DNA of 64,000 bases from Parafrigoribacterium_A soli (GTDB lineage Bacteria > Actinomycetota > Actinomycetes > Actinomycetales > Microbacteriaceae): assembly GCF_040227235.1 (NCBI RefSeq), contig NZ_JBELNZ010000003.1, forward strand, positions 186,001-250,000, given 5' to 3'. The notes under the pieces are model-generated. The model made no database searches. It worked only from the letters and a program-made list of their open reading frames with translations, and was not told where the DNA came from. Positions 51,382 through 59,636 of this stretch are shown here, one piece after another (positions within the stretch are counted from its first letter, which is position 1; each line of letters begins with the position of its first letter). The position numbers were made by a program, and so were the translations under genes.

Positions 51382-52344
51382 ATGAGCACTTCTGGCGGGA
51401 ACAAAGCGATCATTGCGGCGATGCTCGCCAACCTGGGCATCGCGCTCACGAAGTTCCTCGCGTGGTTCTTCTCTGGCTCGGCCTCGATGCTCGCAGAGGG
51501 CGTGCACTCCCTCGCCGACACCGGCAACCAGCTGCTGCTGCTGCGCGGCGGCAAGGCCGCGCGCAAGGCCGCCGACACGGAGCACCCCTTCGGCTACGGC
51601 CGGGAGCGTTACGTCTACGCCTTCGTGGTATCGATCATCCTGTTCAGCGTCGGCGGCGTGTTCTCCATCTATGAGGGAGTCAATAAGCTGCAGCATCCGC
51701 ACGCGCTCGAGAACGCGTGGTTGCCGGTGCTCGTGCTGCTCATCGCGATGGGCCTCGAAGGCTTCTCACTGCGCACCGCGGTCAAGGAGTCCAACCACTC
51801 CCGCGGTAAAGACAGCTGGCTGCAGTTCATCCGACATGCCAAGGCGCCGGAGTTGCCGGTGGTTCTGCTCGAGGACGTTGCGGCGCTCACCGGCCTCGTC
51901 TTTGCGTTCCTCGGCGTCGGGCTCTCCGTGATCACGGGCAACGTCGTCTTCGACGCCATCGGAACCCTGTTCATCGGCGCCCTGCTCGTGCTGGTGGCCG
52001 TCGTTCTCGGCATCGAGACCAAGAGCCTGCTCGTCGGCGAAGGCGCACGGCCGGCCGACGTCGTGCTCATCCGCGACGCCATCAACGCTGAGGACTCGGT
52101 CGAGGCGCTCATCCACATGCGCACGCTCTACCTCGGGCCAGACGAACTGCTCGTCGGCGCCAAGGTCGCGTTCGCCAGCAAGAAGAAGCTCGCGGATGTC
52201 GCTGCCGCGATCAATTCCCTCGAGGCCAGAATTCGCGAGGCCGTTCCGATCGCGCGCGTCATCTTCATCGAGCCCGACGTCTATGTGGCGAGCGCCGACG
52301 GCAGTGTGAGCACGGAGGCCATCATCATCAAGGCCTCCGACTAG
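51382..52344 (+). CDS. Cation diffusion facilitator (CDF) transporter
   Basis: A 320-residue CDF protein with about six membrane spans and a cytoplasmic C-terminal domain. The transport-site HxxxD is in EGVHSLADTGNQLLLL; the second site in span 5 is in FDAIGTLFIGALLVLV. C-terminal YLGPDELLVGAKVAFASK is a CDF cytoplasmic domain. It likely exports Zn2+ or Fe2+/Co2+ in exchange for protons. DDE/His details needed to define the metal are not decisive. Confidence 0.92.
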   Translation: MSTSGGNKAIIAAMLANLGIALTKFLAWFFSGSASMLAEGVHSLADTGNQLLLLRGGKAARKAADTEHPFGYGRERYVYAFVVSIILFSVGGVFSIYEGVNKLQHPHALENAWLPVLVLLIAMGLEGFSLRTAVKESNHSRGKDSWLQFIRHAKAPELPVVLLEDVAALTGLVFAFLGVGLSVITGNVVFDAIGTLFIGALLVLVAVVLGIETKSLLVGEGARPADVVLIRDAINAEDSVEALIHMRTLYLGPDELLVGAKVAFASKKKLADVAAAINSLEARIREAVPIARVIFIEPDVYVASADGSVSTEAIIIKASD

Positions 52345-52359
52345 CTCGTTCCTGTCGAC

Positions 52360-52827
52360 TTATCGACGCGCCTCGAAGAATTCCTTCAGCACCGCTCCGC
52401 AAGCCTCTGCCTCGACACCCGCGATCACCTCGACCCGATGCGGAAGCCGTCGATCGCGCAGCAGGTCGTTCACGCTTCCCGCAGCGCCGGCCTTGTCATC
52501 CCAGGCCCCGAACACCACGCGCGGAATACGTGCGCTGAGGATCGCCCCGGCACACATCGCGCACGGCTCGAGGGTCACCACGAGCGTGACGTCTTCGAGG
52601 TGCCAGTCACCCCGGGCCGCGGCGGCCGCACGAATGGCGAGGATCTCGGCGTGCGCGGTGGGGTCCGCCGTCTTCTCCCGTTCGTTGCGTCCACGGCCGA
52701 TCAGCACCCCCTCGGCATCGAGCACGAGAGCCGCGACCGGAACGTCGCCGGTCTCGACCGCGCGACGGGCGTCGTCGACCGCAGCGAGCATCCACGCCTT
52801 GTATTGCTCCTGCACATGACCGGGCAT
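52360..52827 (-). CDS. tadA: tRNA-specific adenosine deaminase
   Basis: A 155-residue cytidine-deaminase-fold enzyme: zinc ligands HAE in DPTAHAEILAIRAAA and PCAMC in TLEPCAMCAGAIL, plus the TadA-like VFGAWDDKAGAAGSVNDLL. It makes inosine at the wobble position of tRNA-Arg(ACG). Strong GGAGGT ribosome site before ATG 52827; divergent from upp. Confidence 0.95.
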   Translation of the reverse strand: MPGHVQEQYKAWMLAAVDDARRAVETGDVPVAALVLDAEGVLIGRGRNEREKTADPTAHAEILAIRAAAAARGDWHLEDVTLVVTLEPCAMCAGAILSARIPRVVFGAWDDKAGAAGSVNDLLRDRRLPHRVEVIAGVEAEACGAVLKEFFEARR

Positions 52828-52853
52828 CGCACCTCCTGAAGTAGATTGAGCCT

Positions 52854-53489
52854 ATGCGAGTCCACGTTGCCGACCACCCGCTCATCACCCATAAGCTCAC
52901 GGTGCTACGCGACAAGACCACTCCGTCGCCTACGTTCCGTGCGCTGGCGGAGGAGCTCGTGACCCTGCTGGCCTACGAGGCGACCCGCAATGTGCGCGTG
53001 GAGCCGGTGACCGTCGAGACACCGGTCTCACTCGCGAAAGGGCTCGCCATCAGCCAGCCGCGACCGCTCGTCGTCCCCATCCTGCGCGCCGGGCTCGGGA
53101 TGCTGGAGGGCATGGTCAAGCTCGTCCCGACCGCGGAGGTCGGCTTCCTCGGCATGGTGCGCGATGAGTCGACGCTGCAGCCGACGATCTACGCCGAGCG
53201 TCTGCCAGACGACCTCTCGAACCGCCAGTGCTTCGTGCTCGACCCCATGCTCGCCACCGGCGGCTCGCTCATCGCAGCGATCGACTACCTGCTCGAACGC
53301 GGCGCCGTGGACGTGACCGCGGTGTGCCTCATCGGTGCTCCCGAGGGGCTCGCTGCCGTGGAAAAGGCGACCGCGGGGCGCGACGTGACCATCGTGCTCG
53401 GCGCGCTCGACGAGCGGCTCAACGAGCTCGGCTACATCGTTCCCGGCCTCGGTGACGCGGGCGATCGCCTCTACGGCACGGTCGAGTAA
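52854..53489 (+). CDS. upp: Uracil phosphoribosyltransferase
   Basis: A 211-residue UPRTase: HPLITHKLTVLRDKTTPSPT, ILRAGLGMLEGMVKLVP, the PRPP loop FVLDPMLATGGSLIAAIDYL and C-terminal GLGDAGDRLYGT. It converts uracil plus PRPP to UMP. Actinobacteria commonly have upp beside tadA in this divergent order. Confidence 0.97.
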   Translation: MRVHVADHPLITHKLTVLRDKTTPSPTFRALAEELVTLLAYEATRNVRVEPVTVETPVSLAKGLAISQPRPLVVPILRAGLGMLEGMVKLVPTAEVGFLGMVRDESTLQPTIYAERLPDDLSNRQCFVLDPMLATGGSLIAAIDYLLERGAVDVTAVCLIGAPEGLAAVEKATAGRDVTIVLGALDERLNELGYIVPGLGDAGDRLYGTVE

Positions 53490-53502
53490 CCGCTCCCGTC
53501 GC

Positions 53503-53532
53503 TTGACATACGGCGTCACACTGTCGGATAGT
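53503..53532 (+). promoter_or_regulatory. Promoter of the leader peptide / winged-helix transcript
   Basis: A consensus -35 TTGACA (53503-53508), 18-nt spacer and -10 GATAGT (53527-53532) end 7 nt before the leader-peptide ATG. A transcript starting around 53539-53540 would be leaderless or nearly so for that peptide. Confidence 0.65.
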
Positions 53533-53539
53533 TGGGTCT

Positions 53540-53641
53540 ATGACTATCGCTTCGCGCGCCCTGACCTCTCATGAGGACCGTGGGGATGCCGGCATGATGA
53601 TGCCGCGCAGCGCTGTCGCGTGTTGTCGAATGTGTGCCTAA
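53540..53641 (+). CDS. Putative cysteine-rich leader peptide (33 aa)
   Basis: The ATG lies just after a strong promoter and opens a 33-codon frame whose product ends SAVACCRMCA. Short actinobacterial reading frames ending in CCRxC-type sequences are known as cysteine-responsive attenuators ahead of sulfur genes; translation stalls when Cys-tRNA is scarce. Here the next gene, 158 nt downstream, encodes a winged-helix regulator. GCCGCGCAGCG within the frame can pair imperfectly with CGCTGTCGCGGC after it, which allows alternative RNA structures. Confidence 0.6.
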   Translation: MTIASRALTSHEDRGDAGMMMPRSAVACCRMCA

Positions 53642-53799
53642 TCGGCCAATCCTTGTCGAGCCTCTGCTGCGCTGTCGCGGCTGATGCTCCCGGACGTCGC
53701 TCCTCATAGCGAACGGCATCCGCACCCGCACGACCCGCAGTACCGAAGGATCACACCCTCATCATTAGAGGCCCTTCACCCCATACAAGGAATTCACTG

Positions 53800-54549
53800 A
53801 TGTCTCTTGCAACCACCGATCTCGTTCGTCCGTCCACGGTTCAGCACGCCGCAGCCGGTCATCTCGCCGCGGCAAAGCCGACGGCCGAGCCCGTGGCGCC
53901 CGCTCCGGATGCCGCACCACACGCCCCACGCCTGCGGGCGGTGCCCTCGGGCACCGAGGCACGCGGCTTCGTGCTCTACGTCGGCGTCGATGAGCTGAAG
54001 GCCGCCGCGGCCGGCACCGACCTGGGCCACCTGGTCGAGGCGCTGAAGAAGCTCACGGGCGAACTCGTACCGACGGCCGAGACCTACGCTGCCGTCGCGC
54101 TCGCCCCCGAGGGGGCCGGCGGTCGAGACGTGGATGTCGTCCGGCTTGCCCTGCAGGACCCTTCCGCTCTCGCCAAGCACCGCCAGCAGTCCGAGCCGGA
54201 AGAGGAACTGCGCCGCGGCGGTGTCGTCGTCGACCTGTCACGCAAGCGCCTCATCCTGGATGACGAGGCGGCAGCGCTGACCTATAAGGAGTTCGAGCTG
54301 CTGCAGTACCTCGTGCTTCGCGAGGGCCGCACGATCGAGCGCGCCGAGCTGATCGCGTCGCTCTGGTCTGTCGGCGACGACGATGCGCCGAATGAGCGCA
54401 CCATCGACGTGCACGTTCGCCGCCTCCGCGCGAAGCTCGGCGCCTACGAAGACATCGTGCGCACGGTGCGCGGTGTCGGCTATCGCTTCGACCGTCACGC
54501 GGATGTCTCGGTGCGGCACGCGAGCGCCCCCAGCCCCGACATCTTCTAA
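53800..54549 (+). CDS. Orphan winged-helix (OmpR/PhoB DNA-binding domain) regulator
   Basis: A 249-residue protein whose C-terminal 100 residues form an OmpR-type DNA-binding domain (LTYKEFELLQYLVLREGRTI, ERTIDVHVRRLRAKLGAYED, IVRTVRGVGYRFD). The N-terminal ~150 residues hold no receiver: there is no phospho-Asp/Lys set; instead a Pro/Ala-rich segment is followed by a small alpha/beta domain (ARGFVLYVGVDELKAAAAGT). AAGGAA upstream of the ATG. The cysteine-rich leader peptide before it suggests control by cysteine supply. Targets unknown. Confidence 0.82.
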   Translation: MSLATTDLVRPSTVQHAAAGHLAAAKPTAEPVAPAPDAAPHAPRLRAVPSGTEARGFVLYVGVDELKAAAAGTDLGHLVEALKKLTGELVPTAETYAAVALAPEGAGGRDVDVVRLALQDPSALAKHRQQSEPEEELRRGGVVVDLSRKRLILDDEAAALTYKEFELLQYLVLREGRTIERAELIASLWSVGDDDAPNERTIDVHVRRLRAKLGAYEDIVRTVRGVGYRFDRHADVSVRHASAPSPDIF

Positions 54550-54577
54550 GCGCACCGCTCAGCGAGCGGGCATGCGA

Positions 54578-54611
54578 AAGGCCGGGGTGATCCGCAGATC
54601 ACCCCGGCCTT
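54578..54611. terminator. Bidirectional terminator
   Basis: A perfect 15-bp stem (54578-54592 with 54597-54611, AAGGCCGGGGTGATC) with loop CGCA lies between the convergent winged-helix gene and the substrate-binding protein gene. The stem ends in AA/TT on both sides. Confidence 0.8.
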
Positions 54612-54629
54612 CGTCACGGTTGGGTTAGA

Positions 54630-55898
54630 TCAACCCCACTTTTCCGCGGTGGCGTAACCCTTGCCGTTGTACTTCTGCACCTGCACCTTGGCCACGGCCG
54701 GCTTGCCATCAACCGTGGTGTCGATGGTGGAACCGGGCAGCATGAACGGGGCTTCGAAGCCCTTGATGCTGCGCAGCGCACTCATGAACGAGTCACGCGT
54801 CGGCTCCTTCATCTTCGTGAACGCCTGCTCGAGGGTGGCGGCACCGATCCAGCTCCACACGCAGTGCGGGAAGGCGGGTACACCGGACTGCTTGGTGTAC
54901 TTCGCGATCGCGGCAAGGAACGCCTTGCCGGGCTCGCTCGCCTGGAACACCGGGCTCGCAGACGACTCGGAGAACGCGACCGAGTAGATCCCGGGGAACG
55001 CAGAACCGCCGCCGGGCTGCAGGATGGCGACCGGGCTCGACGTGTTCGACGGGAGGAACCAGCTGGGCAGCCACTTGAGCTGCTGCGCCTTTTGGAGCGC
55101 CGAGATCACCAGCGGGGTGATCGACATCGCGTCGAAGAACACGTCGGCCTTGGTGGCCGCGAGTTCCGTGAGCTGCGCGTCGACCGAGGTGTCGGTCGCC
55201 TCGTAGCTCAGCTTCTTGACGATCGTCACGTTCGAGGAACCCTTGAGCGCTGACTCCAGTCCCTCGACGTAGCCCTTGCCGTAGTCGTCGTTCTGGTACA
55301 GCACCGCGACGGTGTGCTTCTCCGACGAGCCGGCGAGCAGCTGGCCGAACGCTTCGCCCTCCTGCGAGTAGGTCGGCACGAGTCCGATCTGCTCCGGGCT
55401 CTGCTTGGTGTCGCTGAAGATCGGATCTCCGGTCTGTACGAGCACCTGGGGAACCTTCTCGCTGATCGCGGCTTCACGCCAGGCACGGTTGGTCGGCGTG
55501 CCGAGGCCGAGGCCCGCGGCGAAGACGCCATCCGAGACCATCTGCTGGAAGTTCGCCAGGGCCTTCTGCGGGTCGTAGCCGTCGTCGTACGCCTTGATGT
55601 TGATCTTGCGGGTCTTGCCGTCGCCGAACTTGATGCCGCCCTCGTCGTTCTTCACTCCGAAGTAGGCGAGCGCGCCATCCACGGTGCAGTTTCCCGGACC
55701 TGCGGTTGCACCGGTCAGCGGGCTCGTGATGCCGAAGGTGAGCGACGTGTCAGTGATTCCGGGACTCGCCTTGGCTCCATTGCTCGAGGTGGTTCCGCCA
55801 CCCTCGCGCGAACATCCCGTGAGGGTGAGCGCGAGCGCCGCGACCGAGGTCATCGCGACGACGCCTATGAAGCCGCGTGATCTTTTTCGAATGTTCAT
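54630..55898 (-). CDS. Branched-chain amino acid-type ABC transporter substrate-binding lipoprotein
   Basis: A 422-residue periplasmic-binding-protein type I (Peripla_BP_6). Lipoprotein signal SVAALALTLTGCSREGG (Cys near residue 28), then SLTFGITSPLTGATAGPGNC and a two-lobed domain with LYQNDDYGKGYVEGL. It is the last gene of the Liv operon. Family members bind branched-chain amino acids but also aromatic acids, amides and urea. ATG 55898 with AAGGAC upstream. Confidence 0.9.
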   Translation of the reverse strand: MNIRKRSRGFIGVVAMTSVAALALTLTGCSREGGGTTSSNGAKASPGITDTSLTFGITSPLTGATAGPGNCTVDGALAYFGVKNDEGGIKFGDGKTRKINIKAYDDGYDPQKALANFQQMVSDGVFAAGLGLGTPTNRAWREAAISEKVPQVLVQTGDPIFSDTKQSPEQIGLVPTYSQEGEAFGQLLAGSSEKHTVAVLYQNDDYGKGYVEGLESALKGSSNVTIVKKLSYEATDTSVDAQLTELAATKADVFFDAMSITPLVISALQKAQQLKWLPSWFLPSNTSSPVAILQPGGGSAFPGIYSVAFSESSASPVFQASEPGKAFLAAIAKYTKQSGVPAFPHCVWSWIGAATLEQAFTKMKEPTRDSFMSALRSIKGFEAPFMLPGSTIDTTVDGKPAVAKVQVQKYNGKGYATAEKWG

Positions 55899-55920
55899 GC
55901 TGTCCTTGCCTCTCTGTCTT

Positions 55921-57006
55921 TCAGTGATTCTTCGGTGAAGAGTCCTCGTGGGAACTCGGCACCGAAGCCGTCTGTGGGTTCGGCACCGCCGTGCGCGGTG
56001 ACCTGTCTTCTGTGCGGCGGGTGCGCCTGCGGATCTGCCGGACGAGGCTGACGAGCCCCCCGGGCAGCAGGAAGAGCACCACGAGAAGAATGACGCCCTG
56101 GCTGATCGTGGTGAGGTTCGGGTCGACCGCGTTGGCAAGCTGCGGCACGAGCACGTAGTACGCACCACCGATGAGGGACCCGGCGATGCTGCCGGCGCCA
56201 CCGATCACCATGGCGGCGAGAAGGCTGATCGACTGCCCGAAGCCGAGCGTCTCGGGAGAGGTGTATTGCACCGCGACCATGTAGAGGAATCCGCTCACGC
56301 CGCCGAACAGCGAGGCGACGGTGAACGCGAGCACCTTGTAGCGGTAGGGCGACACGCCCATCGAGGAGGCCACTGCCTCGTTCTCTTTGACGATCGCGAG
56401 CGCCCGCCCGTACTTGCCGGTAACGAAGTTGCGCCCGACGATGTACGAGAGGCCGCAGATCACGAGAACGATGTAGAACTGCCACTGGTCGTCGTACAGC
56501 CCCGACCAGTCGGGCGCATCCGAGAACCTCGCCGACAGTCCCTGCGAGCCGCCGGTGATGTCGGAGAAGCGCTTGGCCAGCGGCACGCCGACGATCGGCA
56601 GCGCGATGGTCACCATGGCGATCGCGAGCCCACCGAGTCGTGCGGCGGCGAGGGCAATCAGCAGGCCCACCGCGCCGGGAATGACGATGGCGGCGACGAA
56701 GACAAGCACGATGTTCCAGCCGTGCACTACGCCGTAGGCGGTGACGTAGGCGCCAAGACCGAGGAAGAAGATCTGGCCGAGGTGCACCTGGCCGGCGTAG
56801 CCCATCACGATGTTCAGGCCGAGCACGGCGACAGCGTAGACACCGATGCGGATGAGGGTCTGATTCGCGAACTGCGGCAGCGCGAGCGGGAGCACGAGCA
56901 GCAACACCACCACCAGAGCGATGAGGCCCCAGCGCGCCCAGGGGTTCTGCAGCATCGAGGAGAATCCCCCGCGCTGCCCGGTCTTTGCCAGTTTTGTCGT
57001 TGCCAT
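55921..57006 (-). CDS. Liv-type ABC transporter permease, LivM-like
   Basis: A 361-residue permease with about nine or ten spans and the LivM signature ALAIVKENEAVASSMGVSPY (EAA loop), NIVMGYAGQVHLGQIFFLGLG and AMVIGGAGSIAGSLIGGAYY. A ~40-residue polar C-terminal tail is rich in Arg, Ser and Pro. ATG 57006 overlaps the LivH stop (TGATG). Confidence 0.92.
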   Translation of the reverse strand: MATTKLAKTGQRGGFSSMLQNPWARWGLIALVVVLLLVLPLALPQFANQTLIRIGVYAVAVLGLNIVMGYAGQVHLGQIFFLGLGAYVTAYGVVHGWNIVLVFVAAIVIPGAVGLLIALAAARLGGLAIAMVTIALPIVGVPLAKRFSDITGGSQGLSARFSDAPDWSGLYDDQWQFYIVLVICGLSYIVGRNFVTGKYGRALAIVKENEAVASSMGVSPYRYKVLAFTVASLFGGVSGFLYMVAVQYTSPETLGFGQSISLLAAMVIGGAGSIAGSLIGGAYYVLVPQLANAVDPNLTTISQGVILLVVLFLLPGGLVSLVRQIRRRTRRTEDRSPRTAVPNPQTASVPSSHEDSSPKNH

Positions 57007-57887
57007 CAGACGCGCGCCACAACTTTCCGGCCGAACAGGCCCTGCGGACGGAAGATGAGGATCACCAGGATCAGGATGAACGGAACGGCGACCTTCAGGT
57101 CGTAGCCGATGAACGACACGTAGACGGCCGCGAGGTTCTCGAGAATCCCGATGAGCCACGCCCCGACCACGGCGCCGACCGGGCTGGTCAGGCCGCCCAG
57201 GATGACCGCGGCGAGCGCGTAGATCAGGGCCGTATCGAGCATCCCGGGCGTCAGCGTCAGCTGCGGAGCCACGAGCGTTCCGGCCACCGCGCCGAGCGAC
57301 GCCGCGAGTCCCCATCCGACCATCAGCAGCCGGCCCACGGGAAGCCCGGAGAAGGCGGAGGATTCTGGGTTCGTGGCAACCGCCCTCAGTGCGAGCCCGA
57401 GCTTGGTCTTCATGAACAGCAGCTGCAGCACGACCATGATCGCGACGATCACGAGGAAGGTGCCGAGCGAGCGCCAACTGATCACGGCGCCGAGGAAGTT
57501 GATGCTCGACAGCGGGAAGAGGGAGGGGAACTGGTGGTTGTTGTAGCCCCAGAGCCAGGCGCAGATGCCGGTCACGAGCGTCAGGATGCCGATGGTTGCG
57601 ACAACGGCAGTGTCGGGATCGCCGCGCTCGAACCGCCGCACGAGCGTGCGCTCGATGACCGCGCCGAGCACGAACGACAGCAGGATCGTGACCACGATCG
57701 CCAGCAGCAGTGGCAGGCCGAGCTGCACCAGAACGTAGGCGATGTAGGCGCTGAGCACGGCCATGCCGCCCTGAGCGAAGTTGATCAGGCCCGTCGCCTG
57801 GTTCACCAGCACGATCGCGAGCGCGAGGGCCGCGTAGATCGAGCCGGTGGACAGCCCGTCGACGATGAGTTGGAGGAATGTACCCAT
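57006..57887 (-). CDS. Liv-type ABC transporter permease, LivH-like
   Basis: A 293-residue permease of eight or so spans: LIVDGLSTGSIYAALALAIV at the N-terminus, FAQGGMAVLSAYIAYVLVQL, the EAA loop LGLALRAVATNPESSAFSGL, and YALAAVILGGLTSPVGAVVG. It forms the channel with LivM. Its ATG is 3 nt after the livF stop. Confidence 0.93.
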   Translation of the reverse strand: MGTFLQLIVDGLSTGSIYAALALAIVLVNQATGLINFAQGGMAVLSAYIAYVLVQLGLPLLLAIVVTILLSFVLGAVIERTLVRRFERGDPDTAVVATIGILTLVTGICAWLWGYNNHQFPSLFPLSSINFLGAVISWRSLGTFLVIVAIMVVLQLLFMKTKLGLALRAVATNPESSAFSGLPVGRLLMVGWGLAASLGAVAGTLVAPQLTLTPGMLDTALIYALAAVILGGLTSPVGAVVGAWLIGILENLAAVYVSFIGYDLKVAVPFILILVILIFRPQGLFGRKVVARV

Positions 57888-57890
57888 CCG

Positions 57891-58601
57891 TCAGCCTCCC
57901 AGGTAAGCGCGTCGGATCTCGTCCATGCCCTTGAGCTCGGCGGACGTGCCGGTGAGGGCATTGCGTCCGGTCTCGAGCACGGTGGCCGTATCGACGAGGG
58001 TGAAGGCGAGATTGGCGTTCTGTTCAACGATCAGCATGGCGATTCCGGACTCCCTGCGGAGTCGGCCGATCGCCTCGTACACGGTCTTCGCGGTGCCGGG
58101 CGCGAGACCCAGGGACGCCTCATCCAGAAGCAACAATCGGGGCTTGGCCATGAACGCGCGCGCCACGGCGAGCATCTGCTGCTCGCCGCCCGAGAGGGCC
58201 GCGGCGCTTGAGGCGATGCGGTTCTTCAGCTGCGGGAACAGCTCGAGGCAGTAGTCGATGTCACCCGGGATTGCTCTGCGATCCTTGCGAAGGTAGGCGC
58301 CGACGAGGAGGTTCTCGCGCACGGTGAGCTGTGCCAGCGTGCCGCGACCCTCGGGCACGTGAGCGATTCCGAGCGCGGCCACACGCTCGGGCCCGATGCC
58401 CCGGATGCTGCGGCCGTCGAAGCTAATCGTTCCGCCCGCACGCACGGTGCCGCTGATCGCTCGAAGCGTGGTGGTCTTTCCCGCGCCGTTCGCACCGAGG
58501 ATGCCGACGGCTCCGCCCTCCGGCACCTCCAGGGAGATGCCCTCGAGCACCTGCACCCGGCCGTACGCCGCCGTGACGTCGACGAGCTCAAGCAGCGCCA
58601 T
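57891..58601 (-). CDS. Liv-type ABC transporter ATPase, LivF-like
   Basis: A 236-residue ATPase: Walker A GANGAGKTTT, Q-loop region HVPEGRGTLAQLTVRENLLV, signature LSGGEQQMLAVARAF, Walker B LLLLDEASLGLAP, H-loop region IVEQNA. VPEGR before the signature is typical of LivF. The start overlaps livG by 14 nt. Confidence 0.94.
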   Translation of the reverse strand: MALLELVDVTAAYGRVQVLEGISLEVPEGGAVGILGANGAGKTTTLRAISGTVRAGGTISFDGRSIRGIGPERVAALGIAHVPEGRGTLAQLTVRENLLVGAYLRKDRRAIPGDIDYCLELFPQLKNRIASSAAALSGGEQQMLAVARAFMAKPRLLLLDEASLGLAPGTAKTVYEAIGRLRRESGIAMLIVEQNANLAFTLVDTATVLETGRNALTGTSAELKGMDEIRRAYLGG

Positions 58602-59370
58602 CGGTCGCGTCCTTCCCGAGGTAGGCCTCGATCACTCGCGGGTCGGCCTGCGCTTCCGCCGCGGTGCCATCCATGAGCGTGCGCCCGTGGTCAAGCACGA
58701 CGACACGGTCGGTCAGCGCCGAGATGAGCCCCATGTGGTGTTCGACGATCACGACGGTGATGTCGTCCTCGTCACGCAGCCGCTTGATCGTGTCGATGAA
58801 GCTTTCGACCTCGCCGTGCGAGAGTCCGGCTGCCGGTTCGTCGAGCAGCAGCAGCGCGGGTCGCATGAGCAGGGCTCGGCACAGTTCGACGCTCTTGTGC
58901 AGGCCATGGCTCAGTTCATCCGCAGCGACGTTCGCCGCCCATCCGAGGCCGACCCGCTCCAACAGGCCGAGCGCCTCGGTACGCAGTTCTCGCTCGGCGC
59001 GACGGGTGCGCGGAGTGCGAACCGACCATCCGAGCGGGCCGCCGGGCAGGTGGGTGTGGCCGCCCAGAAGCACGTTCTCCAACACGGTCGCCTTCAACTG
59101 CAGGGCCGGATGCTGGAACGTGCGAGCGAGTCCGTGGGACGCGAGGTGCGAGGGTGCGAGGCCCAGCACCTCCTCCCCGCTGATCATGATCGATCCGCTC
59201 GTGGGCGTGTAGTGACCACTGATGCAGTTGAAGAGGGAGGTCTTGCCTGCGCCGTTTGGCCCGACGAGACCGAAGATCGCGTTCGGTTCGACCTCGAGGG
59301 TGACATCCTCGAGCACCGTGATTCCGCCGAAGTTGAGGTTCACGTCTTTGAGACTCAGGCGGGCAGCCAT
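58588..59370 (-). CDS. Liv-type ABC transporter ATPase, LivG-like
   Basis: A 260-residue ATPase: Walker A GPNGAGKTSL, Q-loop ARTFQHPAL, Walker B ALLLLDEPAAGLS, H-loop VIVEHHMG. The signature reads LSHGLHKSVELCRAL where LivG usually has LSYGxQRRLEIARAL; the helix position is kept but the Gln/Arg are replaced, which is worth noting. First gene of the Liv operon, divergent from the IclR gene. ATG 59370 is family-like. Confidence 0.92.
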   Translation of the reverse strand: MAARLSLKDVNLNFGGITVLEDVTLEVEPNAIFGLVGPNGAGKTSLFNCISGHYTPTSGSIMISGEEVLGLAPSHLASHGLARTFQHPALQLKATVLENVLLGGHTHLPGGPLGWSVRTPRTRRAERELRTEALGLLERVGLGWAANVAADELSHGLHKSVELCRALLMRPALLLLDEPAAGLSHGEVESFIDTIKRLRDEDDITVVIVEHHMGLISALTDRVVVLDHGRTLMDGTAAEAQADPRVIEAYLGKDATDGAA

Positions 59371-59563
59371 CCGTGTCCTCTCCCTGGTCGCAACGTTGCT
59401 GGGGACTGCGGCTGTTTTCGGCCGCTTCTGCATGACGCTAGAGATCGAAGACGAGATTGTCAACGATTTTGGACCGAGTTTCGCCATCGATGCCCGTTCG
59501 TAATGCGGAACGCAGGCGTCAGGCGAGATCCAAGCACGCCGGCAACACCGCGGGATGCCGGGA

Positions 59564-59578
59564 TTCGGTTCAACGGAA
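59564..59578. promoter_or_regulatory. IclR-type operator candidate (site 1)
   Basis: TTCGGTTCAACGGAA, a near-palindromic 15-mer 58 bp upstream of the IclR gene and between it and livG. It matches 13 of 15 positions with the site ahead of the O-demethylase gene (63215-63229). A related TTCGTAATGCGGAA lies at 59497-59510. Confidence 0.5.
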
Positions 59579-59636
59579 ATACCGGTAGCGTGAGCGGAGG
59601 TTCGCGCGACGCGCGGAACACGACGAGGGAGTCGAC

